Assembly (NCBI RefSeq): GCF_041734735.1
Contig: NC_134903.1
Span: 3,973,321 to 4,037,320, forward strand
Length of the DNA: 64,000 nucleotides
Origin: Babylonia areolata
Lineage: Eukaryota; Mollusca; Gastropoda; Neogastropoda; Buccinidae
Direction of reading: 5' to 3'
Position numbers and translations under genes: made by a program. Of this stretch, positions 31,200 through 45,050 are shown in pieces (position 1 is the stretch's first letter; the number at the start of each line of letters is the position of its first letter). The notes under the pieces were generated by a model. That model was not told where the DNA came from. It did no database searches and saw nothing but the letters and a program-made list of their open reading frames with translations.

Positions 31200-32412
31200 T
31201 GTCTTTACTTTGACTGTTTAGCTGTCAATCAGCCCTATTAATGGTGTTGGTCGAGGGTTTCATTGAAACTGCAGCACAATTTTGTCTTTACTTTAACTGT
31301 TTAGCTGTCAATCAGCCCTATTAATGGTGTTGGTCGAGGGTTTCATTGAAACTGCAGCACCATTTTGTCTTTACTTTAACTGTTTAGCTGTCAATCAGCC
31401 CTATTAATGGTGTTGGTCGAGGGTTTCATTGAAATTGCAGCACAATTTTGTCTTTACTTTAACTGTTTAGCTGTCAATCAGCCCTATTAATGGTGTTGGA
31501 CGAGGGTTTCATTGAAACTGCAGCACAATTTTGTCTTTAACTGTTTAACTCTCAATCAGCCCCTTAATGGTGTTGGACGAGGGTTTCATTGAAACTGCAG
31601 CACCATTTTGTCTTTACTTTAACTGTTTAGCTGTCAATCAGCCCTATTAATGGTGTTGGTCGAGGGTTTCATTGAAACTGCAGCACAATTTTGTCTTTAC
31701 TTAAACTGTTTAGCTGTCAATCAGCCCTATTAATGGTGTTGGTCGAGGGTTTCATTGAAACTGCAGCACCATTTTGTCTTTAACTGTTTAGCTGTCAATC
31801 AGCCCTATTAATGGTGTTGGTTGAGGGTTTCATTGAAATTGCAGCACAATTTTGTCTTTACTTTAACTGTTTAACTCTCAATCAGCCCCTTAATGGTGTT
31901 GGACGAGGGTTTCATTGAAATTGCAGCACAATTTTGTCTTTACTTTAACTGTTTAGCTGTCAATCAGCCCTATTAATGGTGTTGATCGAGGGTTTCATTG
32001 AAACTGCAGCACCATTTTGTCTTTAACTGTTTAGCTGTCAATCAGCCCCTTAATGGTGTTGGTCAAGGGTTTCATTGAAACTGCAGCACAATTTTCTGTC
32101 TTTACTTTAACTGTTTAGCTGTCAATCAGCCTCTTAATGGTGTTGGTCAAGGGTTTCATTGAAACTGCAGCACAATTCTGTCTTTACTTTAACTGTTTAG
32201 CTGTCAATCAGCCCCTTAATGCTGTTGGTCAAGGGTTTCATTGAAACTGCAGCACAATTTTCTGTCTTTACTTTAACTGTTTAGCTGTCAATCAGCCTCT
32301 TAATGGTGTTGGTCAAGGGTTTCACTAAAACTGCAGCACAATTTTGTCTTTACTTTAACTATTTAACTCTCAATCAGCCCCTTGAAGGGTGTTGGTCAAG
32401 GGTTTCACTAAA
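31200..32412. repeat. Minisatellite, unit about 84 bp, about 14 copies
   Basis: Unit of ttttgtctttactttaactg, tttagctgtcaatcagccc, tattaatggtgttggtcgag and ggtttcattgaaactgcagc. The last copies change to ggtcaagggtttcactaaaa and run into ttttccagaccctgaag, the head of the dispersed element seen elsewhere in the window. Confidence 0.95.
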
Positions 32413-32474
32413 ACTGCAGCACTTTTCCAGACCCTGAAGAGAAAAATGGTAGTCAGCGCAGAACAGGGAGTCAG

Positions 32475-32815
32475 GACTCTGCTTGAGTCTGCACCAGTGG
32501 GTCATGGTAAAACCCCTTCCCCAGACTCTCTCAAGTCCCAACCAAAAGCCATTCGGATGAGACGAAAAACCGAGGTCCCGTGTGCAGCATGCACTTAGCA
32601 CACGTAAAAGAACCCACAGCAACAAAAGGGCCTGTTCCTGGCAAAATTCTGTTGAAAAATCCATTTTGACAGGAAAAACAAATAAAACTGCATGCAGGAA
32701 AAAATACAAAAAAATGGGTGGCGCTGTAGTGTAGCGACACGCTCTCCCTGGGGAGAGCAGCCCAAATTTCACACAGAGAAATCTGTTGTGATAAAAAGAA
32801 ATACAAATACAAATA
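32475..32815 (+). mobile_element. SINE with (AAATAC)n tail
   Basis: Contains attcggatgagacgaaaaac, cacgtaaaagaacccacagc and ctggcaaaattctgttgaaa. The end reads gggtggcgctgtagtgtagc, ctctccctggggagagcagc and a tail of aaatacaaatacaaatac. Confidence 0.85.
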
Positions 32816-32919
32816 CAAAGCATCATTACTGTCTTGTATTCGAGTGACAGTTAAGTCTAATTTGCTGTTATGTGAGGGATGTGCTATTTTTTCTAGTGTT
32901 ATGTGTGTATGTGTGGGTG

Positions 32920-32990
32920 GGAGGTGCTCTGTGTGTGTGTGTGTATGCATGTGTGTGTGCATGTGTGTGTGTGTGTGTGCACATGTGTGT
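32920..32990. repeat. TG-rich microsatellite
   Basis: Imperfect (TG)n with (TGCATG) interruptions. Confidence 0.85.
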
Positions 32991-33235
32991 CTGGGCTGTA
33001 AATGATGTGATGACGGTGACTGTTTCTTCGTGGTTGATTCTGTAGTGATTGTTGCTTCTCTTTTGTATCATGTAATTTATGACTGGTTTTAATCTTTTTA
33101 AAAAAATGTTTTTTTTTATTGTTGTTTCTTTCTTTTTATATCCAATTTGTGAAGTGCCGTGAGCCTCTCTGTGAGGGAACAGCGCAATAGAAGAACACTT
33201 CACTGTTACCATTATTAACACGTGTAATCAAATAT

Positions 33236-33400
33236 ACTTTCCCAAAGACTTTTCCAGCCCTGGAAATGGTTCTCTCATTTCCCCAAGACTTTTCCAGCCC
33301 TGGAAATGGTTCTCTCATTTCACCAAGATTTTTCCAGCCCTGGAAATGGTTCTCTCATTTCACCAAGATTTTTCCAGACTTGCAGGACTCTGTACGGACC
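33236..33400 (+). repeat. Dispersed element with 37-bp internal repeats
   Basis: Three to four copies of aagacttttccagccctgga and aatggttctctcatttc. Same family as 9835-10012 and 30188-30370. Confidence 0.75.
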
Positions 33401-34481
33401 TGAATGCTCACTGGCTATTTTACATAAACCTGACAACAAACAGCAAGGTGGGGCAGTGGGGCAGGTGTAGAAGGGGGATGGGGGAGGGAGAGAGTGTGGT
33501 AAAAGACAATAACTAAAGCAGCAAACCCAAGACAAGACAGTGAGGAGAAAAAAAACAACAAAAAACAAAAAAAAAAACAACTGCCAGACCTGACAATGTA
33601 TTACATGAGACAACGGACTCCACGGAAGAAATATATGACATCTCAAACCACCTCCATTCTCATCATCACCCCAGGGATCATGTATGACCTCCACCGGCCA
33701 GCCGGCTTTTACATCCAGTGATGTTCATGCATTAAAAAAACAAAAAAACAAAACAAAAAAAACCCTCCAGTCGATGATCTTCATCCATGTCTTTTTTCTT
33801 CTTTTTTTTTCTAAACCTTGTACATGTTTAATCTACAATTTCACTGGTTTAACCTCCAATTTCACACTTTTAATCTACAATGTCACTGGTTTAATCGATA
33901 GTTTCACATGTTTATTGGCTGAACAGGTCATTACTGGGGAAAGGTGAGAGTACAAAAGGGCAGCTGACAAGACACCCTGAAACTACTCCATATACTGAAA
34001 AAGAAAGAATTTAAAAAAATTACCAGTAATTCTCTACACTGAATTTTAAAAATAACCCAAAAGAACTCTGTACAATACATTGTTAAAAAGAAAAAAAAAA
34101 GAGATGCTGTTAAATCTGTTTACACATATAAGTTGATCTGAAATCAACTTACCTCCTTCAAGGTTTATCAATTTATCAGATTGAAAATATGTTGGCAACA
34201 ACTACTTCTTACTTGATCTGATTACGAAAAAAGTAGTAAATAAATAAATAAACAAAAAGAAAAGTTCACCCAAAAGATATTTCAACAAGCTCATTCTCAA
34301 TCCTTGCCAAAACACAATCTTATACACTTGCCTTTTCATCTTCAAAAGCTTTGGTTGCCTTCAGACACTGGAAGATTTCTACTCCACAAGCACACTGGAG
34401 GAAGAAGAAAAAAAAAATCAATTCACTTTTCAGGTCAACGGAATAATTATCTACAGAGTCACTCCAGAGATGCCCCATACA

Positions 34482-34583
34482 CTAGTAGAATAGTGCCGTG
34501 TGTAATATGGGCCTGTTCACTTTGTGTTCAAAGTCCTGCAGAATTTCGTCCACTTCATTGTCCAGATCATCAGATGAATACAA
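34482..34583 (-). CDS. SSU72: SSU72 exon 5 (C-terminus)
   Basis: Acceptor tctgttgcag, 33 codons plus TAG. Reads [19 protein letters not shown] and ends LHTALFY, matching the conserved C-terminal helix and FY end. The acceptor lies next to a long (GT)n tract on this strand. Confidence 0.95.
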   Translation of the reverse strand: MYSSDDLDNEVDEILQDFEHKVNRPILHTALFY

Positions 34584-34592
34584 CTGCAACAG

Positions 34593-34648
<56 letters not shown>

Positions 34649-35995
34649 TTAAAGGATGGAGAGGTGTGTTAAGAAATATACATGTAACTGCAAGGGAGAG
34701 ACACAAAAGAAATTACTGAACAAGAGAGCAATTCAAAATGCTCTCCTCACAATTAGTAAAATTTGTTTCAGAGGTATACTGTAGGTTACACATGCAAACC
34801 TGTTTCCTCACTTGGATACACAGGCATGAAACGTTTAATTGTATTCAGACACAGACATCCATTCCTTGCTTGGCAGTAACCTGATTCTTGGAGAACTGAC
34901 GTTACGTTTGTCAGTTACCCCTTTCACTCTCTTGGTTAACAAGTCAACAAGTTATGGGGGTAAGATAATGAAAAATAAAAATTTTAAAAAAATAAAAAAA
35001 TAAAAACACAACAACATAACAAGAGGCAAAGCCTTCAAAGCTAACATAAGATTCCTGCTGAATGACAAAACCAAAAATGCTGGGGGGTGGGGAAGAGGAA
35101 GAGTGTGTATGGGGGAGGGGGGTTACCAGTACTTATGTATATTGATCCTAATATCATGTTTGCTCCATTAGAAACGGGTGTTTGTCAAACTGAACGTTGT
35201 GTGCTGGAAACTAAAAATTCCATCACGCAACAGCAGCCCACATCGATTGCCATTTCACTGTTTTCAGATTATAATACAGATCTGTCAAAGTTTCCAGCTT
35301 TCTCTGCTGTTCTCATTGGCATGTGTGGAAATAACTTAATTTTTTCAACTTTTAACTCAAGTCTAGTGTCGACAGACAAGTATTTCCAGAGAAAATGATT
35401 TTGTTAAAGTTTACAATAGACACATACACATGAACTGTTGGATGTACGTACACACACAGACATCTGAAACAGAGTTAATCAGTTATTATACAGACTCAAT
35501 GAACTGTTAAAATGTACCATAGACACACACACATAAACATATATACATACATTACACACACACAGAGACAACGGAAAGGCAGGGTATTAGTTTTTTTTAC
35601 TGTTACACAAATTCATGTTGTACTTCAACATATTCAGGGTATTACACCAATTCATGTTGTGCTTCAACACATGCAGGGTATTACACAAATTCACTGTTGA
35701 AACACACACGTCAGCCAAAATGCAAGGACTGTGGTTCCAGTACCACCAGTTGGTGTGGCACGTCTTGCTCAGCTTGTACCAGAGATTGAGACAAGCTTTC
35801 AGTACGGCCATGAGCAAAGTGTGAGCTGTATGATCAATGGTTGCTCCATTGCCATGGGATTTCACTAATAGCTTAGTCTTTTATAATAATAATAATAATG
35901 GATACTTATATAGCACACTATCCAGAAATCTGCTCTAGGTGCATTTGTTAACATAAAACATTATATCTATGTTACATACACACACCAAAATGTGA

Positions 35996-36043
<48 letters not shown>

Positions 36044-39000
36044 TACATAAATTTTAACAAACATGTGTATCTAACAGCTACCCTAACACATACGCACACA
36101 TAGGCAGGCACAAACTTACATAAACACACTTTTATGAAAGACTGTGACTCCCAAACTAGGAGCTCCACTGCCATGGGATTTCACTAATAGCTTAGTCTTT
36201 TATGAAGCTTTTGGGGATCTCAACTCTGACTGTCCTAAAGCTCTCTTGGCCGAGAGAGTGGGGATGTAACTTGGGGAAGACACTCTCCACTATAATGGGG
36301 ATGTAACTTGGGGAAGACACTCTCCACTATAATCCAAATGTTGTCCAGACAGTTGCCATGGCAGCTGCCTCCTCTGCTGTCACGATGGTCACAGTCGGAC
36401 ACAACCATCATGCGTACATATACGCGTTTCAAGTCCTTTGAGGCTACTGGCCCACAGTATCTTTCTGATCTCGTTCACCCTTACATACCCTCATGCCAAC
36501 TACGCTCTTGTTCTGACACCGCATGCTTAGGATCCACCCTGCTCGAACCAAAACATGTGGACAATGCAGTTTATCAGACCAAGCCCCCTTTCTTTGGAAT
36601 CAACTTCCTCAGCCTCACCATCACTCATCTTCGCTGCAATCTTTCAGATCCAGCCTGAAGACCCACCTTTTCCCCTCCTGAATAATTCTCAACAACTCAT
36701 CCCTTTCCAGTACAAACTAAAATGACTATTAGTGCGTGAATGAGTTTGGATAGTTTCAGAATTCGATGGTTGTATTTTTTATTGTGTACTATTTATGATT
36801 GTGTACTATGACTTTTGTGTGTGTAATGCTTGTGTGTACTGTGTGTGTGTGTGAGTGTGTGTGGATGGATGATTAATTCAAATAATGTTTGGTATCTTGC
36901 GTTCAATTTTTCCTTTTTGATTTTTGCATGTGTTCTATTTGTAAATGCCTAGGGCTTATTTTCAAGATTAGGTGTAAATGCTCATAATAATAATCATCAA
37001 AACAATAAATATATTCATAATAATAATAAAATAATAATAATAATAATGTGTGTAACTGACCATGGAGACCATCTCACAGATCATGAAGGCCCCAATGGTG
37101 GCCTCTTCATGGTTGTCCTGGATGTCAATGTTGATGAGGTGCATCACATGGTCCACATCCTTCTCCCGGCTCTCGATGTCTGCACACCACACACACACAC
37201 AGCTCAGTGCAGTTCACTTACACTGCGTTCAGACAAATCCATATACGCTACACCACATCTGCCAAGCAGATGCCTGACCAGCAGCATAACCCAACGCGCT
37301 TAGTCAGGCCTTGAGGGAAAAAAAGTAAAAGAAAAAAGGAGGTAAGCAGATAATGAAATAAAATACAATGTGAAAAAAAATCCAAAAAACACACACAAAT
37401 GTCAAAAACACAAAAACATATAAATGCAAGACAATAATGATAGATATACAGATAAGCAAGTAAATGTAAATAAACACACACACACACACACACACACACA
37501 TTCACAACAGACGTGCACCAAACATGCAGTTTCACACACATGAAAGCACAAACAAAAGTGCACAGGCCCAACACTACACATAAAAAGCACAAGAGCCCCA
37601 ACACACGCATACACACACCATCTCCCACATTACCCTGCACCCCCCTCCCCCCACACGCATATTCCTACTTATCGCAGCTTCCATGGCACACACACACACA
37701 CACATCAATACCCCGATGAAGGCCTCTTCATGGTTGTCCTGGATGTCGATGTTGTTGAGGTGCATCACACACACACACACACACACACACAGTCCTGTAC
37801 ACCACTTCTGATAATGCATACCTACAGTCTCAGTTTCAACAAAGTAGTCAGAGCGTGCGGACAGGTCCTTATAGTTTTTTTCTGCTATGCTACATCCGTT
37901 GCTTTGGAAATGGAATGGACCCATAGCAAAGCACGGATACCTGGGATGTTCTAAAATTTTCTGTTTAGTATTTCTTTCACTATCAGACCAGACGACCATT
38001 TCAGAGATCTGTGAGTTAGACATGTTCTCTTCATCAGAAGCACCAAATCAACCAATTCAACACTGAAAGTATAAATTTATGTTAGGGTCCCAAGTTTGAA
38101 TCAAGTTGCAAAGGCTGGTTTGAGTTAAGGACAGAGATTTAAATGTTTTCCCAGCCCCAACTCAACGGATGTGTGGACCTGCTAGAGTCTGTACCCCCAT
38201 CTATATTCATATTCTTTAAAAAAAATAAAATAAAATAAAATAAATTCTGAACACACACAAAAATGAAGAACATGTTCAGCAGGCATATCCCCCAAAACAG
38301 AATATGGCTGTCTGCATGGCACGTTGGAAACAACCACAAGTAAAAACTAATTCCATACCTGTACGGGTGAACATTAGCAATGCAGCCCAAAAACTAAGAA
38401 AAGAACAGAAAGAAGAAGTAAAGAAATTAATTCTTACCTTCTATGACTTGGTCATATACTCTCTCCTCGCAGGTGATGACGATGTCAAATTTCTCTTTGC
38501 AGGCCTGGAAACGCTCGGGTTTGGGTTTGATGCGTCGATTCCTGTCCAGCATGTGTAGAATGCCGTTCTGTGTGTAGCTACATGAAGCTAAGGAATCTGT
38601 CTTTTTCACTCTTGAAGCAATGGTTAGAACAGGACTATTGAAGCAATGGTTAGAACAGGACTCTTGAACGAACCAGTGGTTAGAACAGAAGCAATGGTTA
38701 TAACAGGACTCTTGAACGAACCAGTGGTTAGAACAGAAGCAATGGTTAGAACAGGACTCTTGAATGAACCAGTGGTTTGAACAGAAGCAATGGTTAGAAC
38801 AGGACTCTTGAACGAACCAGTGGTTAGAACAGAAGCAATGGTTAGAACAGGACTCTTGAACGAACCAGTGGTTTGAACAGAAGCAATGGTTAGAACAGGA
38901 CTCTTGAACGAACCAGTGGTTAGAACAGAAGCAATGGTTAGAACAGGACTCTTGAACGAACCAGTGGTTTGAACAGAAGCAATGGTTAGAACAGGACTCT

Positions 39001-42000
39001 TGAATGAACCAGTGGTTAGAACAGGATTCTTGAAGCAATGGATAGAACATGACACTTGAAGTGATGGTTAGAACATGACTCTTGGAGCAATGGTTAGAAC
39101 TGGTTACACACACACACACACACACACACTCAGGGTTTCCAGAGCTGTGAATACACAACATTCTATACCAGCTGACCAGACTATAACCAATGTTCTTAAC
39201 AAACACAAAATTCTATACTGACCAGACGGAACAATGTCATTAACAAACACAAAATGCTATAGTGACCAGACAGAACAATTTCCTTAACAAACACTAACTG
39301 ACAAAGCCAAACTGATTCAAAAATTTTTCTGCTGAAAAAAAAAAGATCAGTGGATATCCCAGTATTTGTGTTCAATTTTCACCACTGTTTCCAATTTCTA
39401 TTGTTTGTCTTTCAAATGCAATGAGAACAAACTTAAGTGACACTGGCCAAGGGTTTTACTTTGATCAATATTCAAAGACTTTTCCAGACCTCCACTATTC
39501 TGTACAAACCCTTGATATTTACGGGTGCAGACATGGTTTACAATTTTTATCATAAAACTTCTTAGGGCTTTTGGTATGCCAACAGATTGAGCCGTACATT
39601 GTATTGTGGAAAACAGCATAATCTTTTGGAATTGGCATGGTATGTTCTTCTACTGGGGCACTTGCTTAAATTTTCTGGAATCTGCATAAATGAATTCAAT
39701 GATGGATAAGACAACAAGAATAATATCATTACGAACCTTTCATAACCCAAACATACAGCAAATCAATTGAAAAAATTAAGTGAATTCAATGATGGATAAA
39801 ACAACAACAATAATATCATTACGAACCTCTTATAAGCCAAACATACGGCAAATCAATTGAAAAATTAAGTGAATTCAATGATGGATAAAACAACAACAAT
39901 AATATCATTACGAACCTTTCATAACCCAAACATACAGCAAATCAATTGAAAAAATTAAGTGAATTCAATGATGGATAAAACAACAACAATAATATCATTA
40001 CGAACCTCTCATAACCCAAACAAACAGCAAATCAATTGAAAAATTAAGTGAATTCAATGATGGATAAAACAACAACAATAATATCATTACGAACCTTTTA
40101 TAACCCAAACATACAACAAATCAATTGAAAAATTAAGTGAATTCAATGATGGATAAAACAACAACAATAATATCATTACAAACCTCTTATAACCCAAACA
40201 TACGGCAAATCAATTGAAAAATGCAGTGAATTCAATGATGGATAAAACAACAACAATAATATCATTACAAACCTTTCATAACCCAAATATACAGCAAATC
40301 AATTGAAAAATTAAGTGAATTCAATGATGGATAAAACAAGAATAATATCATTACGAACCTTTCATAACCCAAACATTGAGCAAATCAATTGAAAAAGTAA
40401 GAAAAAGGATACAGATCAGGATCTTTCCTCCACAAATCTTTATACATTTCATCATAGGTGACGCTGAAATCGTAGACGTTAGGTTTGTCGGGCGACGGAC
40501 CAGGCAGCTTTACCTGATTCCCTGTGCCAAATGACTGAACTGGAAATCCCTTTTTCCTGTAAAAAGTCATGTTCAAAATTAGCATATTTTTACCAAACAC
40601 ACACACAAGGTTGACATGACCTTACCAATCGTAATACCACTAGTATTTTTCATTTGTAGTTCCCCCCGGAAATATAATAACTCATGCAATGAACTGCTAC
40701 CTTTTAACCTAAATTTCACTGGCGCAATAACCGAGTGGTAAAAGCATTGGACTTTAAATTGAGGGTCTCAGTTCAAATCTCTGTAATGGCACCAGGTGGG
40801 TAACGGAACAAAAGCATGGAGATTTTTCTTATCTCCAAGGTCAACATGTGCAGACCTGCTAGTGCCTGAACCCCATAATGTGTATACCAATGCAGAAGAT
40901 CGAATAAGCACGTTAAAGCTCCTGTAATCCAAGTCAGCATTCAATGGGTTATGGAAACAAGTACACACCCAGTGTGCAAACCCCTGAAAACAGAGTATGG
41001 TTGCCTGCATGGCAGGGTAAATTAACAAAATGGCCATATACATAAAATGTTACATGTCTGCATGAGTGTGTATGTGTGCGTGCTTGAAATCCGATTGAAT
41101 GGTTCAGGAAACGAATGATGAGCACCCAATGGCAGCTGTCAGTTGGTTCTACCCAGGATGGAAGCCTGTTTGCAAAGTGCTTAGAACTTGGTCTCTGACC
41201 GAGCAAAGGTGCTCTATAAGTATCCTTATCGTTCATCATCATCATTCAAAAAGAAATAACTTTCTATTGATTATGATGTCACTTTTACCTGTCTTCAAGT
41301 CTGGGTTATTTCTTGCACTCAAAATTTTGCACTCTTTAATCATCCAGAGATGTATGTAAATCTTACAGCATACATATGTATGCCAGTATTACTGTCTCCC
41401 AGTATATATGTCCCACCTCATGCTGTCACAATAAAAAAATAAAATAAAAAAAAGCATTCAGCAATGGCAAAAGAGATATAATATATATCAAATCAATTCA
41501 ATTCACGTTGCAGCTTGGCCAACAACAGAGCTGTATCAGGGATTTGAATTTTTAATAGAAATCATTATAAATCAATGATGATGTACTGTCAAAACCATGG
41601 CATATCAATAAGTCTTTTTGACTACACGTTGAATCTACTATCACTTATCAATATCTAATTTGACCAAATTTGTTTGAAATGTTGTATCATCTATCAGTAT
41701 ATGCCATTCAACATAATTCAAGTAAGTCAGTCATTGATTGAAAGTCATTTACCCATAAATTTAAAGTTTATTTAAAATAAAAAAATTGTTCTGTCACTCA
41801 TGTAACCCACATTTTTTGTTAAGACAATATATTATATAATCAGTCCAAATGCAGCGGCTCCTCTTTGAGAAACTGAACTGAACTAATAATGAATCAGTAT
41901 TACAGATCCTGAGCCTTTAGTATAAGTAGCAGTAGTAGTGGTAGCAGATTAGGGACAAAACAAACTGAGAAGAAAGTGACAAGTGTGGAAGTAACAGTCC

Positions 42001-45000
42001 TTTCTCTGTTAATACAGCTTCAAATAAACTGGTCAATGTTCCACACCCAAATTACTTTGTTTTGTACATAAAAACTTCTATAAATGGATCAGAATTCTGA
42101 GAAACTGCCTAGTTCATTCTTGAAAGTATCAATATAGATGGTGCTTGTTGTAGATGAGGTGACAGTCCATTCCATATGTTTGTAACTCTAGCTGAAACAA
42201 TAATTTTGTGTGTCTGAGCACTGAAAAAATGTTTTCACATAACTTTTCTTATGAAACTGTTATGACCAAAATATAATCACAATACTTGTGTTAAGTGTTG
42301 GTGTTCAAATGCCACTCAGGTGTTTCAATCCAGTAACAGACTAATACATGTAACGAGGAGACGAGGAGGGACTACAAAGAGTGATCTGTGTTCTGTTTCA
42401 CTGAAACATGGCTCAACCCGGACATCCCTGGCAGCGCCATTCAGCCACCAGGCTTCACTGTGCACAGAGCTGACCACACTGCTGACTCATGCAAGCAAAG
42501 GGGCAGCGGTGTGTGTTTCCTCATGGACACAAGCTGGTCCTCTGATGTCAAGGTGCTATCGTGTGCCTGCTTCCCCCACATGGAATTTCTCACCATCCAG
42601 TGCCGAGCCTTCTACCTCCCATGAGAAACAACTTCAGTGACGCTGATCGCGGTGTACATCTATCCCACAGCAAACCTCTCTGCCGCACTTGGTCTGCTAG
42701 CAGACAAAATTAACAAGAGCGAGAACAGTTGACCCAACTCCACTGTCATCGTTGCTTGTGATTTTAACAAAGCCAGCCTCAAGAAAGAGATGCCAAAGCT
42801 TTATCAACGAGTGGATTGCCCAACACGTAGTGACAAGACCCTCAACCACTGCTACACCTCCATCAAGAAGGCATACCACATGATCCACCGTGAGCCTTCG
42901 GGACAGTCCGATCACAGCATGATGTATCTGGTGTCGGAGTACAAACAAAAACAAAAAGCTGAAAATCCAGTCGTGAAAACTGTCAAACAATGGTCAGCCC
43001 CTGCCTTAGCGACCTTGCAGGACTGTTCTGAATGTACAGAATGGAGTATTTTTAAAGACTCTGCAGGGAACTTAGATGAATGTACCGAAACAGTGTGTGA
43101 TTACATTTCTTTCTGTGAAAGTGTGTGCATTGCAACAAAAAATATCAAAATATTTTCAAATGACAAAATTTGGTGTAACAGGGCAGTTAGGCAAAAACTA
43201 AAGGAAAAAGAATGAGCTTTTTGTGAAACTGATGATAGAATAGTCCACAATAAGGCTAAAAGAACTGTGAAAACTGCATTAAGAAGGCAAAGTTTTTATA
43301 TAGGGGACATTTTGAAATGAGAAGAACATTTGTCTGCAAACAACTCTAGGAATGTGAGGCCCAGACTGCAGAACATCACTGATTATAATTTAAACTGACC
43401 CACCTGACAGTCAACATCACTGACAGAACTCTTCCAGACAAACTGAACACATTCTACTCCAGGTTTGACAAACCATTGTCTTCTTCTGACGTGGTTGCAC
43501 CCAAAATCACCCCCACTCCCTCTTTCATAGTCCAAGAGAATGAAGTCAGACGCCACTTCAATCGTCTGAAAATGAGAAAAGCCACTGGCTCTGACGTCTC
43601 ACCAGGCCTTTTGAGGAAGTGTGCAGTCCAACTATCTAAGTATCTTGTTTCTTCACTGGCATATTTAACATGTCCCTTCAGTCATGTGTGGTACCACACT
43701 GCTTTGTTTAAGAAATCAACAATCATTCCTGTTCCAAAGAAAGCACAACCAAGTTGTCTTAATGATTATTGTCCCATAGCCTTAACATCAGTTGTCATGA
43801 AAACATTTGAACACTTGATTCTGCAATTCCTAAAAACCTGCATTCCTCCATCTTTTGATCCCTTTCAGTTTGCCTACAGAGCCAACAGATCAGTTGAAGA
43901 TGCCATTAGCACAGGTCTCTACCACGTCCTCAGACAACTCGAAAATCCTAACAGTTATGCTGGAATCCTTTTCATTGACTACAGCTCTGCTTTCAACACA
44001 GCAGTACCATCAAAACTATATTTCAAATTGAAAGACCTCTCGCTGCCTGAATCAGTTTGTGCATGGATCCTAGATTTTCTAAGATGCAGACCGCAAGTTG
44101 TTAAAGTTGTTGACCTCACCTACTCCACATGTATTCTCAACATGGGCACCCCACAGGGATGTGTTCTATCCCCACTGTTGTACTCACTATTCACACATGA
44201 CTGTGCAACTCAAAATGAATGCAACACCATGGTCAAGTTTGCCGACGATACTACTCTAGAAGGGCTGATTACGAACAGTGATGAGTCAAAATATAGGGAA
44301 GAAATACTGGAACTTGTCAGCTGGTGTGATCAAAACAACTTAGAACTCAAAGTATCAAAAACAAAAGAATTCATTTTAGATTTCAGGAAGACCAGATCTG
44401 ACCCCTCACCACTTGTCATAAAAGACAAGCAAGTAAAGATCATCAGCAAATTTAAATTTCTCCAACTGATCATTTTCAATGATTTGAAATGGGAGAAAAA
44501 TACGGAAAAATTTGTTAAGAAAGTACAACAGCACCTGTACTTTCTTCGGCGCCTCAAAAAGTCTGGAATTAGAAAAGAAATCATGGGTGATTTCTACCGG
44601 GCAGTCATTGAAAGCATGTTAACCTTCGCTATTTCTGTTTGCTACGGAAACATTTCCAAGGCAGAAGTCGCAGCCCTGAACAGAATCATAAAAACTGCCA
44701 CCAAGATTACCGGGGCTGATCTACCTTCTACAGACAAAATAAATTATGAGTGGCTAATCAAAAAAGCAAAATCAATCAGCCAGGACAAATCACATTCAGC
44801 TTCTGGGGTTTTTAAGATGCTCCCCTCTGGTCGGCAGTACAGGAGTATAAGGCCGAAAACCAATCGCTTTGCCAATAGCTTTTTCCCCAAAGCAGTCAAT
44901 GCCCGGTCTCTCAAACAAATCCAGTATGATTAAATAGAGTTGTGCAATTAGCAACTACTTACCTGAAGATCTAGTCATCAGCCCCATCCACATGTGATAT

Positions 45001-45019
45001 GCAGCTCATGTTTAAATAA

Positions 45020-45050
<31 letters not shown>

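Noticed and set aside
38427-39206. 259-codon and 143-codon minus-strand ORFs
   Set aside because: Made by the 48-bp repeat. The first also reads in SSU72 exon 3 only at its end; true coding is 38577-38438.
42790-43215. Separate 141-codon host gene
   Set aside because: It is the linker between endonuclease and reverse transcriptase of the L2-like LINE ([14 protein letters not shown] motif).
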